Origin: Trichuris trichiura
Taxonomy: Eukaryota; Nematoda; Enoplea; Trichinellida; Trichuridae
Assembly (NCBI GenBank): GCA_037903355.1
Contig: JBAJFE010000005.1
Span: 2,914,001-2,978,000 of the forward strand
DNA length: 64,000 nucleotides
Reading direction: 5' to 3'
Under the pieces are notes generated by a model that worked only from the letters and a program-made list of their open reading frames with translations, was not told the DNA's origin and searched no databases. The position numbers were made by a program, and so were the translations under genes. The first letter of the stretch is position 1. Every line of letters starts with the position of its first letter. This document shows, piece after piece, positions 45,383 to 57,997 of this stretch.

Positions 45383-48300
45383 ATGTTAAGTTGGTTGCTG
45401 AAAAACCACCTCATCTTTATGGACTAAGAAGTAGGAGCTTGCTGATAGCACTGTTGTTCAACATGTTCAGTTAGTTGATGGGCACAAAGCTTTGGATATG
45501 AGCCTTGCATGAATTCTCGGCATGCTTTCAAAAGTATGAGAGAGAGAAACTTAGAAGCTGAGGTTTTCAACTTAGGAGCCCATAAAAAAAGGATACATTT
45601 TCAAAAATTTCAGGTTGCCTCGTAAAAGCAGTTCCGTGCGAAATGATTTCGAGAATTTTGCTCGGTGCATTTTTTCCGCCTAGCTAAGAGACGTCTTCTA
45701 GGAAAGCTTAGCCGATGAAGGTTTGTTTGTCTTTGCTAAACATAGTTACTTGTTTCGTTGACTTTTTTGTTGAGCGTTATAATGAATTATGTAAAATATG
45801 AACTAAATCTTTACTACTTTGTTAGCGCTGTTGCTGGCAGTGACGCTGTGCTTTTCGCGCGTTGGAAATTTCTCTCTTACCAGTTGTTAATAGAGAAAAG
45901 AGTGTACTTTTTGTTTGCCAGTTTCGATGTTTTATTCTTTTATTGTTATCGAAAAAAGCTTAACGAATGACAGATGATAATCTGGCAGTTTGGGTAAAAA
46001 ATATATCGCACTCAAATTCTCTTGGTTAACTACGTAAAAAGTTAAGTACAAGAAGTCAGTGGTGACGATAAAATATGCTTGAAGAAATTTATTTTGAGAA
46101 AAAGTACGGAATGGAAGCGATTTTAAGCAAGGGGTTAATACCAATCGACGGCGGTTAAAATCCCGAAAATGGGAATCCCGAATAGGTCAAAAACCCGTTA
46201 AGTTGAAATGCAGAATAGGTGGAAATTGCGCTGTAAAGTTTGGCCATTTGGCAGCTGCGCATTAGCATGTTCTAGATAAGGAATGTACTTGAGTAGAAGC
46301 GTTATTGTATTGGACTTATTTTTTAAATCACTAACCTAGAGCAAGACCAGTATAATAATAATGCCTGTACTCAATACATTCCTCGTCTAGGCGAAGGCAA
46401 TGCACAACTGCCGCAAGACCATATTTCACAATGTATCATCGACTTGTTGTAAATTTCAACTTTTCGGAATTTTGTCCCTAACCTAATGCCAATGTACCTA
46501 AAATTATAAGTAATGAAAGATCACTAAATGAGTATTTGGTTAGTTTGACAGCTTATGTTTTGCCATTAAGCTTTTTCGATACGGCCGCACTACAAAATTT
46601 CTTCTTCTCATTGTTGCTGCCGTTGTTATTTTTCCGACTTCGGAAGATCGTTCATGAAACTAGGTTGTGTGAACTCTGCAGCCTTCAGAATTTTTTCATT
46701 CTCTTTTCAGTGAGGAATTTCAGGTTGTCCATTGTCGGCGATTTCATAGCAAGGTGATAATTGTATTATCTTATCTTAACTAAGTCGATTCGTATTTTGC
46801 AGTTAAATGAACGTTGCAGTTCTTGTAACTGGATATAAGCCGCCAGATGATTCTACTTTGCAAGTTAAGGTAAGTCCAATAGTTTACTTGATTATCTTTT
46901 AAAGTTTTTACCGTGAATAGATTTTTTGATAGCATCTGTTAAGCCTTACAGTCCGTTATAAGAGGTACATTTTTTATAAGAATGAATAAGGTTACCTCAA
47001 GTGACGACATTGTAACGAAACGCGTCCTGTTGACTAGTGCGTTCGACTTTGTAACAACTCTATGATGTTAGCAGAAAGAAATAAAGCTTCTAATACTGAA
47101 CGCTTTATACTACTGTGAATTTTAGCGGGATTTGCTCTCTTTCAAAGTAAGTATTCCCGCATCTTTAGGAAGTAACGTCAAACTGAGGTCAGCTTCCTAA
47201 TACTCGCAAGGATGACAATGTGGAATCTTATCATACGCTATAATCTTTTTTGAAGCATATGTCCAATTAAATTATTAGGACCAAGAAGTCTAAGTTGCTT
47301 TATTTAGGATTTAGAATTATTAGAATTTTCACCACTATTATTCGCTGTGCTACGAAACATAACTGAAAATTTCACAGGAGGTAGATCCCACATAGTCATC
47401 TTTTCGCTTATATTGTAAGCTGACGCTAAGTAATTTTGTCCCTGAGGGCAATTCATTCCCAATTATTTATTCGGTTGCCAAAACATGATATGTATAGCTT
47501 ACGTTATTAATTGCCTGATGAGAAGCACATATGCACTAATCCGTTTCAACAACTGCAATCACTTCAAGTCTTATGTAAAAGCGATACATTTCCCAAAAAT
47601 TGACTGCGCTTTTGGAAAGCATTTTTTTAATCGAAACTAATCACATGCAGATAAACTTCCGTATGTTTCCCTGAGGTATGATAAGTTTGCGTATGGTTAT
47701 CATAGTTTTAATGGATAGTTTTCATACAGAACATTTAAGAAGCACCGTATTGTTCAATGTAAATCTACCCTCTGCAAAATCAACTGTTTCAGTTCTCTTT
47801 TCTCACCGGCAGTATGCATACAAGCATTGGATACTGAACACGTTTCGGTAAATTTTATCGCGGCTTCAGCAACACACCACGTCAAAAAGTCGTATACAAG
47901 ACATCCCTGAATGCTTCCATCGTTATTAAGATTACTTGGCTGCTCTTTCTTCGGAAAGTAGGACGCAACCTTAGCTCTAATGACGCAAATTGGATAAGTT
48001 TGGTTGCTATGTCTCCTGTAATTGTTTGGTTTTCCCTTATAAGTACAATGTAGTTCCACAGCTTAAACATTCCCGCAGCCGTTTGTTCTTAATGGTTGAA
48101 GATTACAACGTTGCAATGTCTCCTACTGAAAGTTTGCTGGAATTATGTTGATCGATCGGGGAACGGCCAACGGCGTATGGAAGTTCCATTGCGCATGCGA
48201 CTACCTTTGCATTCAATGCTTGGCTGAGCTTTGCACTCTTTCTAGACATTGACAACTGAGCATACGAAAAGACAGAATAGGTGTGAACCTTCGATTACAC

Positions 48301-50281
48301 TTCTGACGGAGCGATACTTTAAGAATAGCTGAGTGCTTTTCGGTTTAACGACCGTTAGTGTCCTGCCAAATGTACATGTTTGAATATGTATGTGATGACG
48401 TAATATCTCGGTTTAATGGTTACAGAGAACAACTGTATTTCCTATGCCATCGAACGCCCACTCAGTGATTCCACAGTCTGCCGCTTAGGTCTGATTGTTT
48501 GAAAGTGTAATTAAGTTTAGCGTGTTCTCTTGGGTTAATTGGAAATACACCTTTTAAAATTAGCATTTCTTCCGGAAAGGTTTTTAAGGTGACGTTACGG
48601 GCAAGAAAATATGAAAAAAATTCTGTTTGAGACTTTCGTAATCAGCTACTCTGTCGCTAGTCCTCATGTAATATGGCGAATGTCCGTGCGTAGCATTTAT
48701 GTAATGTTGTCAGGTATGGTCAGGAGTGCGTAACGGATAAACCAGAATGTAACTTTTAGAAAGTGAGGTAAAGTAAACAGCAAGGGTAATGGTCAAAGAG
48801 AGAAATCGTACCTCTGATGTTAATCAACGTTCATTACGGGTTTCAGGTATAAGGTATAAGTCAGTTTTTTAAGAACGTTTCCCACAGTATTAGTATTTTT
48901 ATTTATTTCTATTCCTCTGTTGTCGTTTGACATTATAAGAATGAACTTTCTGCTGGTAATCTTGAGTACTAAGCAGAATTTTTAAGAACCTTGGTTTTTA
49001 TATCATGTAAGTTCTTCTAGGTAGCTTTGTTAAACAAGCAATAGCTTTGCAGTAAAAGCTTGAAAACGTAACACCTTCGTACAGGACAGTGCATGTTGAA
49101 TACATATTTTTGTTATGGGAAAAGTTCCGTCAGTCAACATTCAATAAATTTTATTCGTTTTCATAGCTTTCAGCTGCAAACTTCACCTGTTAACACCGGT
49201 AAGGAGTCAAACATGTTCATAATTAAAGTTTCTCCTGCGTTTCCGGAAAAGATATTGAGACTTTAAGCTTTCTCTGTACTAACTTTTAGTATGAGCGGCC
49301 AGTTGAAAGCATTCTTTTTAGGATTTGTATTTCTTGCTCATCATACGCGTTTCTTTGTGTATGAAATCAAGGAAGACGTAAGCTTAACATGCAAATTGCT
49401 CGCTGCTAAATTATTTCAAGCAGTTTTTCGCAGTACAGTTGGTTGAACATGCTCTCTCGTCTTTGGAAAAAACTTGCTTATTTATCGTCATATTTGTGCG
49501 TTTGTGGTTCTCCCATCCAAGAAATAACAACGCTCTAAGCCTTCATATGCTAATAGAACCGGAGCGTTTCTGGTAGATATTCTTCGCTTTGGATCGGATT
49601 GTTTATAGAAACAAATTTTCCATCTATGAAGCGCCGCCGCATGCCGCGTCATAAGACAGATAGAGTAAATGTTAAAACTGTGCTCTGATTTATTTTAATA
49701 TTTTTTCAAGCAGAAAGGAAACGCTGTCAAGATAATGTGCATTTATACGTCGAAAACACGCGTCTCTTTCTCAAGAGTACTTTGCACTCCATCATTTCAG
49801 TTTGCTCAATGTTTCATCCAAGTCGGGATCCATTGGTCCAGTGCTGGCTACTGAAAATACTCCACCAGGTTTCTTTGAGGCAACAACTTTATGCTGCAGC
49901 ACGGGTGATTTTCCTGTCGGTTTACATTTCTTTTCGTCGTACTAAACGTAGATAAGTGAATACTAGTATTGTGTAACACAATATAACCAATGAAAAGCAG
50001 ATTGAATTGATGATTGAATTGTCTCTAAGAGAATAAGATCCATTCAGTGATATGCGATTGCTCGCTAGGCTATAATTTGTTAAAAGTGTATTTATGTTTC
50101 AGATTCTCTTTGAGGATGACTACTACGAGCTGAAAATGAAATTTTTGAAATTAAGACTTTTAAGACGAACTTTGTTGACGTGATTTGAGCTGAGGAAACA
50201 TAAAGACGCGGTTCACTTGAAAAGGACGTTCCTAGACCAGCTTTTTTGATGACTGAGCAATGGTAATTATGGAACTCATGA
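45383..50281. other. Non-coding stretch after the GABA-B gene; no firmly supported gene
   Basis: AT-rich. It holds one copy of a foldback repeat (46145-46490). A possible orphan exon at 46807-46869 (starts MNVAVLVTGYKPPDDSTLQ, followed by GTAAGT) has no partner exon I could identify. A 101-codon minus frame at 47754-48059 has no recognisable motif. Confidence 0.4.
46145..46490. repeat. Foldback (MITE-like) dispersed repeat, full copy
   Basis: Contains AATCCCGAATAGGTC at the left and the inverse of the same arm at the right: TAGATAAGGAATGTACTTGAG pairs with CTCAATACATTCCTCGTCTA, and GGCAGCTGCGCATTAGCAT pairs with the inverse of GGCAATGCACAACTGCCGC. One arm recurs at 51265-51440. No coding capacity. 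Confidence 0.65.
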
Positions 50282-50287
50282 TTTATT
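50282..50287 (-). terminator. Polyadenylation signal overlapping the stop of the cystatin-like gene
   Basis: AATAAA on the minus strand overlaps the TAA stop codon of the ORF at 50283-50615. Confidence 0.5.
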
Positions 50288-50615
50288 GGGGGCGTTCAAT
50301 CTGAGCTGTTCTATAGGCGTATCGAGTGTGATTATAGCATTGTTGCGCACATACTTTACGTAATGGCACAATGTAGCTTACCTGAGTGTTTTTTGAGCAT
50401 GAAGTCTGAACTGCAATTAAGTCAAAGGTTACTGCTTTGTCATTTTCTTCGACACTGGAGTATTTATAGACGATGAAAAGTTTGTCACCAGAGTCTTCGT
50501 CCTTATTTATGCCATTAACTGCAGCCTGCGCGAATTTTTCCAGCAGTGCTTTTTCAACGGCAGAAACAGCTACGAAACAGAGAACGATGACAGACAATTT
50601 GAGAAGGGCAACCAT
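50283..50615 (-). CDS. Small secreted, cystatin-like protein (110 aa)
   Basis: The frame starts with a textbook signal peptide (MVALLKLSVIVLCFVAVSAV), then a helix-like AVNGINKD segment and paired strands ending VTFDLIAVQTSCSKN, a layout resembling type-2 cystatins (cysteine-protease inhibitors). The QxVxG inhibitory loop is not visible, so inhibitor activity is doubtful. Further Cys lie near the C-terminus (KVCAQQC). A strong donor after ...KNTQ (CAG|GTAAGC, near 50380) could instead splice to a short alternative tail. A TATA box about 50 nt upstream and AATAAA at the stop support a real, compact gene. Secretion is well supported; family membership is tentative. Confidence 0.55.
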   Translation of the reverse strand: MVALLKLSVIVLCFVAVSAVEKALLEKFAQAAVNGINKDEDSGDKLFIVYKYSSVEENDKAVTFDLIAVQTSCSKNTQVSYIVPLRKVCAQQCYNHTRYAYRTAQIERPQ

Positions 50616-50664
50616 TTTGCAAAGTAGCTCTTTGAGTGTAATGGCATGAACTGAAGCGGCTCAG

Positions 50665-50673
50665 TTTTTATAG
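50665..50673 (-). promoter_or_regulatory. TATA box of the cystatin-like gene
   Basis: CTATAAAAA on the minus strand about 50 nt upstream of the ATG at 50615, an unusually clear core promoter for this window. Confidence 0.55.
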
Positions 50674-51264
50674 GAGTATTTTCTGTACGACTGTTTGTTA
50701 TGAAGGCATATGGCATTATTTGAAGTAATGAGCATTAGTTGAATTTTAACTGGTTTTTTTAAACATGAAGAACGAACATGGTGAACGTCAAGTTGCGTGT
50801 TTGAAGTTTCTCTTGTATTTGCATTTATTTTTTAGCGGACGGGGAACGATAGTTTACATATATTGTTTCAAATGGGCATTTTTTATATCGACGGTACGCT
50901 TTTATATTTGGGCACTTAGAGTTGTCTGGTTTGCTGCTTTTTTTTGCTTTATCAGTGACAGGGTAAACTTTAAAATAACATTTTGTCTAGCCGTCAAGTA
51001 ATCATTGCATTCAAGCCCCTCTCCCCGTGCCGTTCATTGCTTTTTTTAAATTCGTTTTTTGTGGACATGAAGAGCGAGGTTTAGATAGGCCCCTATTATA
51101 AGCTAAGATGATTTGCTTGACTTTGTGATTATTCTTTTCCCGCTGTTTGGCGAGGGCTTTCTGTAACTTGGCTTTATAATAATCTCATCCTAGGTGAATG
51201 AAATGCGCTTTAGTAGCCCTCATGTGCCTTGCCAAGATTTGCCGACGTGGATATAAGTTTGAAC

Positions 51265-51440
51265 GGCATCGGTGACGGACAAAATCCCGAATAGGTCGAA
51301 AATGCGGTTTACGATTTGTTTTTTTTGGCAGTTGTGCATTGGCATCTTCTAGATATGAAATGCACCTGAGTAGAAACGCTGTTATACTGGTACTATTTTT
51401 TAAGTCGCTAGCTTCAATCAAGACCAGTATAGTAACTCAT
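51265..51440. repeat. Foldback dispersed repeat, second (partial) copy
   Basis: Shares AATCCCGAATAGGTC, GGCAGTTGTGCATTGGCAT, TTCTAGATATG, GAGTAGAAACG, ATTTTTTAAGTCGCTA and CAAGACCAGTATA in the same order as 46160-46360. Diverged and lacking the opposite arm. Confidence 0.65.
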
Positions 51441-51483
51441 CTATCACTTCAAGCCTGTTGTTCTCCCATTAAGCAGAGAAAAC

Positions 51484-51520
51484 CAAGACGTCATGAGAAC
51501 GCAGTTCTCATGACGTCTTG
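51484..51520. repeat. Perfect hairpin, 17-bp arms, 3-nt loop
   Basis: 51484-51500 (CAAGACGTCATGAGAAC) and 51504-51520 are exact reverse complements separated by GCA. Confidence 0.85.
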
Positions 51521-52672
51521 ACAACAAACATACTTTTCTGAAAAGATTATGTTCCTGCGTTGCCTTTTATTATGAGAAAGTAATAGCGCTTAATCTGCAA
51601 TGATTTTTTAAATAAGAAAACAGGTTTTATTCGTCCACTGCGCTGTTCTATCGTCAGCCTTCTGTGAAGCGCATGTTCGATGACCACTTAGCGCACGCTG
51701 AATAGCTGTTAGAGGTCACCGAACATGAGCATCATTAAAAGTCAACGGTAAAGTGGGGTGGGTAGATGCGCAATGGCTAAAGAGAACCATTGTGAAGTTT
51801 TCTTATATAATATCCGAGAACTGAGAGCCTACAAAACTGTTGGAATTGAAAAGCTGATTAGATTAGTTTTTCGACTCATAGACGGGTGAACGAACTTTTT
51901 CCGCAGTATCAAAGTTAAAAAGGCATTAAAGGCAGCTCTGAACCGCTTGAAAGCATTTTCGGTATCATCCAAACCTCAGAATTCTACTACTAAAATGTAG
52001 TTAGGTAGCGGTAGTGAATATCTGCTATTTAAGACGATGATTCAGGAAACTACCGTTGCTCCGCTTTTTCCCGCCAATTTTTATGATGGTCAGGTAGCAT
52101 CAGCTAATCAGCAGGCGTTGGGTGCGCTCAGCTCGAGAAACATTGAACTAGGTGAATTTGGAGACTATGCTTACGATTTGAGTCATTGAATACGCATGTA
52201 GGTACTACTCCAATTTACCCTCAGTCTCCCAGTAGTGGATTTCTCGGCAAAGCAGTTCTGATGTTCTTGGAACTCGTGGAACAAATTTAATACAAGGGAA
52301 ACGGTCATATACGGTCTGGATATTGTTTCAATTTTGTTAATTCCCATCCGGTCAGTGCGGCGGCATTGTGTTCAAAATGCAACGTACCTACCTGCAGGTA
52401 TTCTTCTTAATCGATAATCAATAGGTTAAAGGCTTCCAGAAACTTTCCATTTCAGGAGGTTTTTTTCGTTTTGAATGTTGTGTCACATCGCTTTTCGCGC
52501 CCCTTTTAAGGGTAAAAGTTTAACGTTGACTGATAAGAGCTGTCGCCACTTTTCAGCTGCTTGATAAAATGCCTACTTCAATGCTGAAGTAAACAAAGGT
52601 GTAGTCGGCTGCCGTTGTAGGAAAAATTGCTTCTCGTTTTTATTCCACCTTTTCATTTGGCGCGTTAATCGA

Positions 52673-54714
52673 ATGGCAGAAGCCGCTAATGAATCCACTT
52701 CGATCGGATTTGGTGAAAACTCGAACTTGTGGAAAAGTCGCCATTTTTCTATAGCAATAACAGATTTTATTCTGCTGCTGCAGTGCGTTCAATATTCAAT
52801 ATATTTTTCCTCGTTATGGCCTCATCTGAAGCAGGCACGTATCGATTTAGCCAAACGGCCTTCATCAATTTTGCAACTATTCAGATTGACAGTGAAGTTG
52901 AGGAGATGTTTTTTGGATGGACAGTGGCCATGTATAGCATTGGTCAACTGGTCGCTTCTCCTCTGTTTGGTTTTCTTAGCAATTGGACAAAACGATGCGG
53001 TTGGGTATTCATTTTGTGCCTTTGTTCAGCAGTTTTCGCCAACTGTCTTTACGTATCGGTTGAACTTTTCCCCACGAATCGCCGTTACGCTGTCATGATT
53101 GCTCGACTTTTTATGGGCATTGCCGCCGGTCGGTTTGTCCCTGTACAACGCTCTATCCATCATATATACTCCTCGTTGGCCAGGTATGAACGGTACAGCC
53201 ATTGGCTACGTTGCCATGAGTAGCAGCGTAACAAAAAGAGACCGAGCCGTCTCCATAGCTACCGCATGCATGTCGTTAGGCTTTATAGCAGGACCAGGTA
53301 TGCAGAAATTAGCATAATTTTAACGAAAACCCCTTTAAATTCCCAATTGGTTTAGCCCTTCAAGCAGCTGTTTCCTTCCTTGGCTATCCTGGCGTTGTGT
53401 ACGGTATTATTCGTTTGAATTTGTATACCGCGCCTGCTCACATCACCATTCTTCTTCTGGCGGTTGCACTTGTGTTGACGGTTTGGAAATTTCAGGAAGG
53501 CAACTTGGCGGTTGCTGAAGTTAAGGCGAAAGGTTGTAGTTTCTGCTCGCCAATTAATTGGGCCCATTTCCCTATTGTTTATATTTTCACAGGAAGCTTT
53601 TATGTTGTACCGCGCTACAACAGGATGTCATTGTTGGCTGTTATCTGGTGCTGGTTCAGCTTTTTCGTCGTTTTAGTCGATATGGACACGTAAGTTATTG
53701 GATCGATAGTTTGGGTGCGGTATCCGCCTTGGGTCCTTCCGTCGGTTCTATTTAAAATAACGTTTTCTGATTTTTAAGTGTTTCAAGTCCCATATCCATG
53801 GCCTACTACTCGTGGACCGGCGAAGAGGCAACATTGTATGTCAGTATAATGGTTGGCGTTGGATCAGTCTTTTCCGTCATTGTATACGCTCTGCACGTTG
53901 TTTATTTGCATAAGTATATGGCCAAGTTCTCATTGTTTTTCGGGATTTTGAATTTTGAAATAGGTTTGACGAGAGACGGTTAATAATTAGCGGAGCTGCA
54001 TTGCTTCTTCTTGCGCTGCTCATATCCTATCCATACCCGTTGTGGTTACTTGTTGCGGATGAACTTGGTGAGCTACAAACTGTTAAATTAGGTGTCATCT
54101 TGAGTCGATTGTCGTTTAGAGCATGGCAGTCATTGTCCGTACGACTGGTGCCAAGGAGCGCCTAAGGCTCCGCTACCAGTATTTATTCTTTCTTTTATGC
54201 TTGTCTTTATCGGTTTTCCGCCTGTCAACGTTGCCGTGTCGACATTGTATACGAAGGTAATTGGACCCAGAGAGCAGGTAAAGCCTTAAATTTTGTTGCC
54301 CTCCTGTGATTGGTTGATTTTTTTTTATCAGGCCGGCCTTCAGAGCTTGCTTACTTGCGCTGGCAGTGTGGCTCGTCTGATCTGCCCTGTTATAACAATG
54401 TAAGTTTCATCCTTAGCTCGCATGTCCTCTGAGGTCTTTTTTAAGCTAGGACGCTTAGTCATCATTTTGCTCTTATTTAAATAATGGATTCAAGCTCAGT
54501 CGTTTAGTGACGGTGTTGTATTCCTTTCCATTTAAGGCAGTTGTTCGTTTCGTTCAAACCGGCAGCTGTCTGGCTGATGACTGGCTCATTTGCCCTATCG
54601 ACCATTATAGTTACTTTGTTGTGCTATAAAGTCTTAATCCCTTTGCAAGTTAATCCGAAGTTGAAGGCAGGACAGTCCATTCGATACGACAACGGAATCG
54701 TTACAAAGTACTGA
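52673..54714 (+). CDS. MFSD8: MFSD8/CLN7-like lysosomal major-facilitator protein, 10 exons
   Basis: Multi-pass membrane protein of the major facilitator superfamily; human MFSD8 (CLN7) is lysosomal and its loss causes neuronal ceroid lipofuscinosis. Exons 52673-52834, 52885-53128, 53184-53297, 53356-53532, 53593-53689, 53779-53925, 53964-54067, 54120-54277, 54332-54399, 54537-54714; phases close; 482 aa against 518 in human. Matching segments: YFSSLWPHLKQIDSEVEEMF, SIGQLVASPLFGFLSNW, MSLGFIAGPALQAAVSFLG, YYSWTGEEATLY, GFPPVNVAVSTLYTKVIGP. Intron 1 (52835-52884, 50 nt) joins the two best-aligning segments only if its donor is GC (CAG|GCACGT). Intron 4 (53533-53592) is 60 nt and has no stop, so it could be retained in frame. 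The substrate cannot be told from sequence. Confidence 0.9.
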
Positions 54715-57700
54715 AGAGGCGTCATTGCCTGCGTTACCGACGAATGATCAAACGTAGGTTGATGGAATTCAAAGCAATCGTCTTGCTACGGAATATTCAT
54801 ATGTTACACTACGAGATGCTGGTGCTTCCTTCGTTCTTGGCTATGAAACAAGTTTTTACAGACTGTAGATAGTCCTGCATTTGGAGAGAGTCTATTATCC
54901 GAAAGGCGCTCATCTGCAAATACCTTTGTAAGACCTGCTTTCCTGTAACATTTGACCTAGCGAAGCTGGCAACAGACATTTTGCTTTACACATGCAAAAA
55001 GTTAATTGATAGCCGTGTTTACGTTACTCCAACTAGGAGATGACTCAATAGTTGATCATGTCAGACAGGCAGCGCTGTAAGCCTGTAGTTTGTTAATGCA
55101 AGAAAGTTTACCAGTTTATAAAGCTAACAGCGCTGGGTAAACTTTGGAAAGTTTTTTTTGAGAATGGAATGCAGCGCATGCTTACTTCCTGGTTCAACTT
55201 TTTTGGGCCTGTTACACTATGCGAATTGTTTCATTTGTTTCTTTAGCTTTTTTGCTTGGCTTCACCCGTGACGGTGTACCTTGATCACTTACGTCGGTCA
55301 TCCTTAGCTAAACAGATTTTTTGTGTACCAGGAACAAAGCTGAAAGAGTAACATGTCAGTGCTTGGCAGGGAGGTTTCTAAATTGCCTTCTCTTGGTTTC
55401 CAGTTAACTTATACACAACAAAGCTAGACAACTCCTAAAAAAAGGTTAGAAATGGGCGAAGCAAAGCTATTTGACTGTGCTAACGAAGAAAGTAAATCAA
55501 TGTGGCCAGTTTAATTCCTTGAAAAATCATTTTCCCTGCTCTTGTTGAAGTGCGACTTGTTATGCACAGTACGAAAAGTGAATGCAGGTGAAACGACGAG
55601 AAAGTTAAATTTCCTGTTCGCTACAACCATTTGTTGATCAATATGAGCGTGCTTTATTAAAACAAGAGGAGAAAATTAATTTTTTTTTGGCTGGTAAGGG
55701 ACTATAATTAGGAAGAGTCAAGCTTTAAGTGACAAATTATCGCACCCGCAGCTAGTGAGCTGAAAATAGTGCCGCACTGGGTCCTGCTGGGCAAACAGGA
55801 GTTCATTTTATGCTTAATATTAGGGGTAACCAATAAGAACTTTAATTTTCCCGATAATGCACCTGCATTACAGCTGTCTTACTGTACGTAACCTTTTATT
55901 TAAATATTGCTCATAAGCAATTCGAGCGATTGTGAATCTTCAGCATTATATTTAGTACTGCTAAAAATGGCTATAAAAAAACTGATTATCATTATTGTCC
56001 AAGGTTTTTACTTGAATGACTGGTTATTAGAGTATCAGCCCTCAGTCACCAGCCCACGTGAGATCATAGGTTGCCACCTTATCGTAAATAATTTTCACAA
56101 GGTCACTAAAAACAAACTGAATAATAGGAGAGCTTTTATTTACTGGTTTTTGATGAATAGGTCCAACTTTTAGCTGCACTATACAATCAGTTATTCGTGC
56201 GCTAATAAAAGTTTGTTTGTTAGTTTGATTGCTCACAGCGACTTGTCAACTTGATCGCTGCGTTCCCAACAACACTGTTGTTATCAAAGCAAAAGCAGTT
56301 GCAGAAATTATCTTTTACTGATTCACTGACTACAGTATCGCATGTACGTTACCTTCGTACTATTATATAAAAAGTGAAAAGTAGCGCGGCAGTTGCAAGA
56401 ACTGATATATTCAAATTAACTTGCAAGGAGTAATTTGTTTTAGCAAGATTATATAGGTTTTTTAGAATAGGCGCTTCGGCCTTTCAAAGTGGCTAGCAAG
56501 GTTTAGGCTGATTCGCAAAAGCAGGACAGAGCAGAAAACTATTCTTAGACGCGTTTTTGTGCTAGGAACTGAGTGCTCTAATAGTTTCACTTTTGAATTA
56601 TGTTAAAAAACAGTTTTTTTAAAAAAGAACAATGCTTCCAGTTACATGATATTTGCAAAATAATTTTGTATCAATGAAAAAAATTAGTAGCGTTTTTTTG
56701 CAGCCACTGACGTTACTCGCACGAAAAAGAAAAATTTAAGCATCATTTACAACCTGCTAATCATTTACTGTACTTTGTTAATTTTGGAACTTCAAAAAAT
56801 TCAGCTGTTCTTGTTGAAGTTAAGTTCGACAATTGCTGCTCAAGCATCTAAAGCCTTTGTTTTCATTCTCAAGCGTAAAAAGGCGCTGCTTGAACAGAAG
56901 TTTTGCTTGAACAAAGCAACGCCAGTTCAGGTAAGCGCAGTTATCTTTCCGTTGTTGTATCGAAGAAGGCCGGTTTTTTTTATTCCCTAACGTTGTCCAA
57001 TTTTCGAAGCGCGTTGGAACTTTGGGTTTTGCTCTTCGCTTTAAATAGTAGTTCAGGAAAAGCGAGAGCATTTCGTCATTCAAAGAGAAATGCGAACGCC
57101 AGTTCCTTCAGCTTTAACCGGCTTCACTGCAAGCGGTTGTTCACGCGCGTGACGGTGGTGCATTATGGGCGCTCTTTTTCGTCGCAACTCCAAACGAGAC
57201 TGCAATGAAAGATAGGGCCCCGAAGTTCTATTTTTGAAACGCTTTTCCTAGCCTTAGCAGCTGCAGCGTTTGGCCTTCTCATTCATCATAAGATATTCTA
57301 ATTTTGTTGTTCAACTGAAATATCTTAATCAAAATCAGTTGCCGTGAAATTTATTTGCAGCTTTTAAGAGCAGTTCCCTAATTGCAGTACTTTCGTAGTC
57401 TGGTGCCACTCCAGCTTATTCCGCCTATGCTAGCAAATAATTGTTTTGAAGTTGCGGCACGCAGCTTAAATGACGGCTGACAGATTCGTCATTTTCATTG
57501 TTACACGCGTGGGTATATGGAATTCAGGTACACAGACGCCTAGCTACTATGCTTGGTAGCGTGTTTTTGCATCACTTCTCCTTTGCTTCTCCTGATAGTT
57601 TTTATTACTTATAAATCTGTTATTGAAGAGTAGAACTATTGATTTTTCTTTTTGGTGCTTAAAGTTACTTGTAAACAATGTCTACAGTACGCAAGCATAC

Positions 57701-57997
57701 TTCAGTATGAATAAGAATATCCGTTCAGGTTAACTTTGGTATGCTATTACCCTGAGAAGGGTACAGACAGGCTCTGCCTAAAGTTTTTTTCTTTGTCTGA
57801 TGCCAATCTTCCGCGATGGTCAACCTCACCATCACTGTCGTCGTTTTCTTCAGCTTACCTGCGGATCGCGGTTGTAGCCACTGCATAGCATTCGCGTAGC
57901 CTCCTTAAGCCTCAATGCTTCCTTACAGTTTCGACGTTTGTCAGGTGTGACAGATGCTTTTAAGCTGTCACCTTTAATGGGTTAATTTCAAAAAAAA
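54715..57997. other. Intergenic stretch; no supported gene
   Basis: AT-rich, with short frames only (for example 55907-56173 plus, 56820-57083 minus), none with a recognisable domain. The right end is the likely promoter and 5' UTR of the zinc-finger gene. Confidence 0.4.

Larger units (their letters stand above)
50616..52672. other. Intergenic stretch with repeat copy and hairpin; no supported gene
   Basis: Contains the promoter of the cystatin-like gene, a half copy of the foldback repeat (51265-51440) and a perfect 17-bp-arm hairpin (51484-51520). The rest up to the MFSD8 start shows nothing recognisable. Confidence 0.4.

Noticed and set aside
46807..46869. Orphan exon-like ORF with a good GTAAGT donor
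   Set aside because: No partner exon with a recognisable protein could be linked to it.
47754..48059. 101-codon Cys-containing minus frame
   Set aside because: No signal peptide, domain, promoter or splice support; it overlaps another frame of similar quality.
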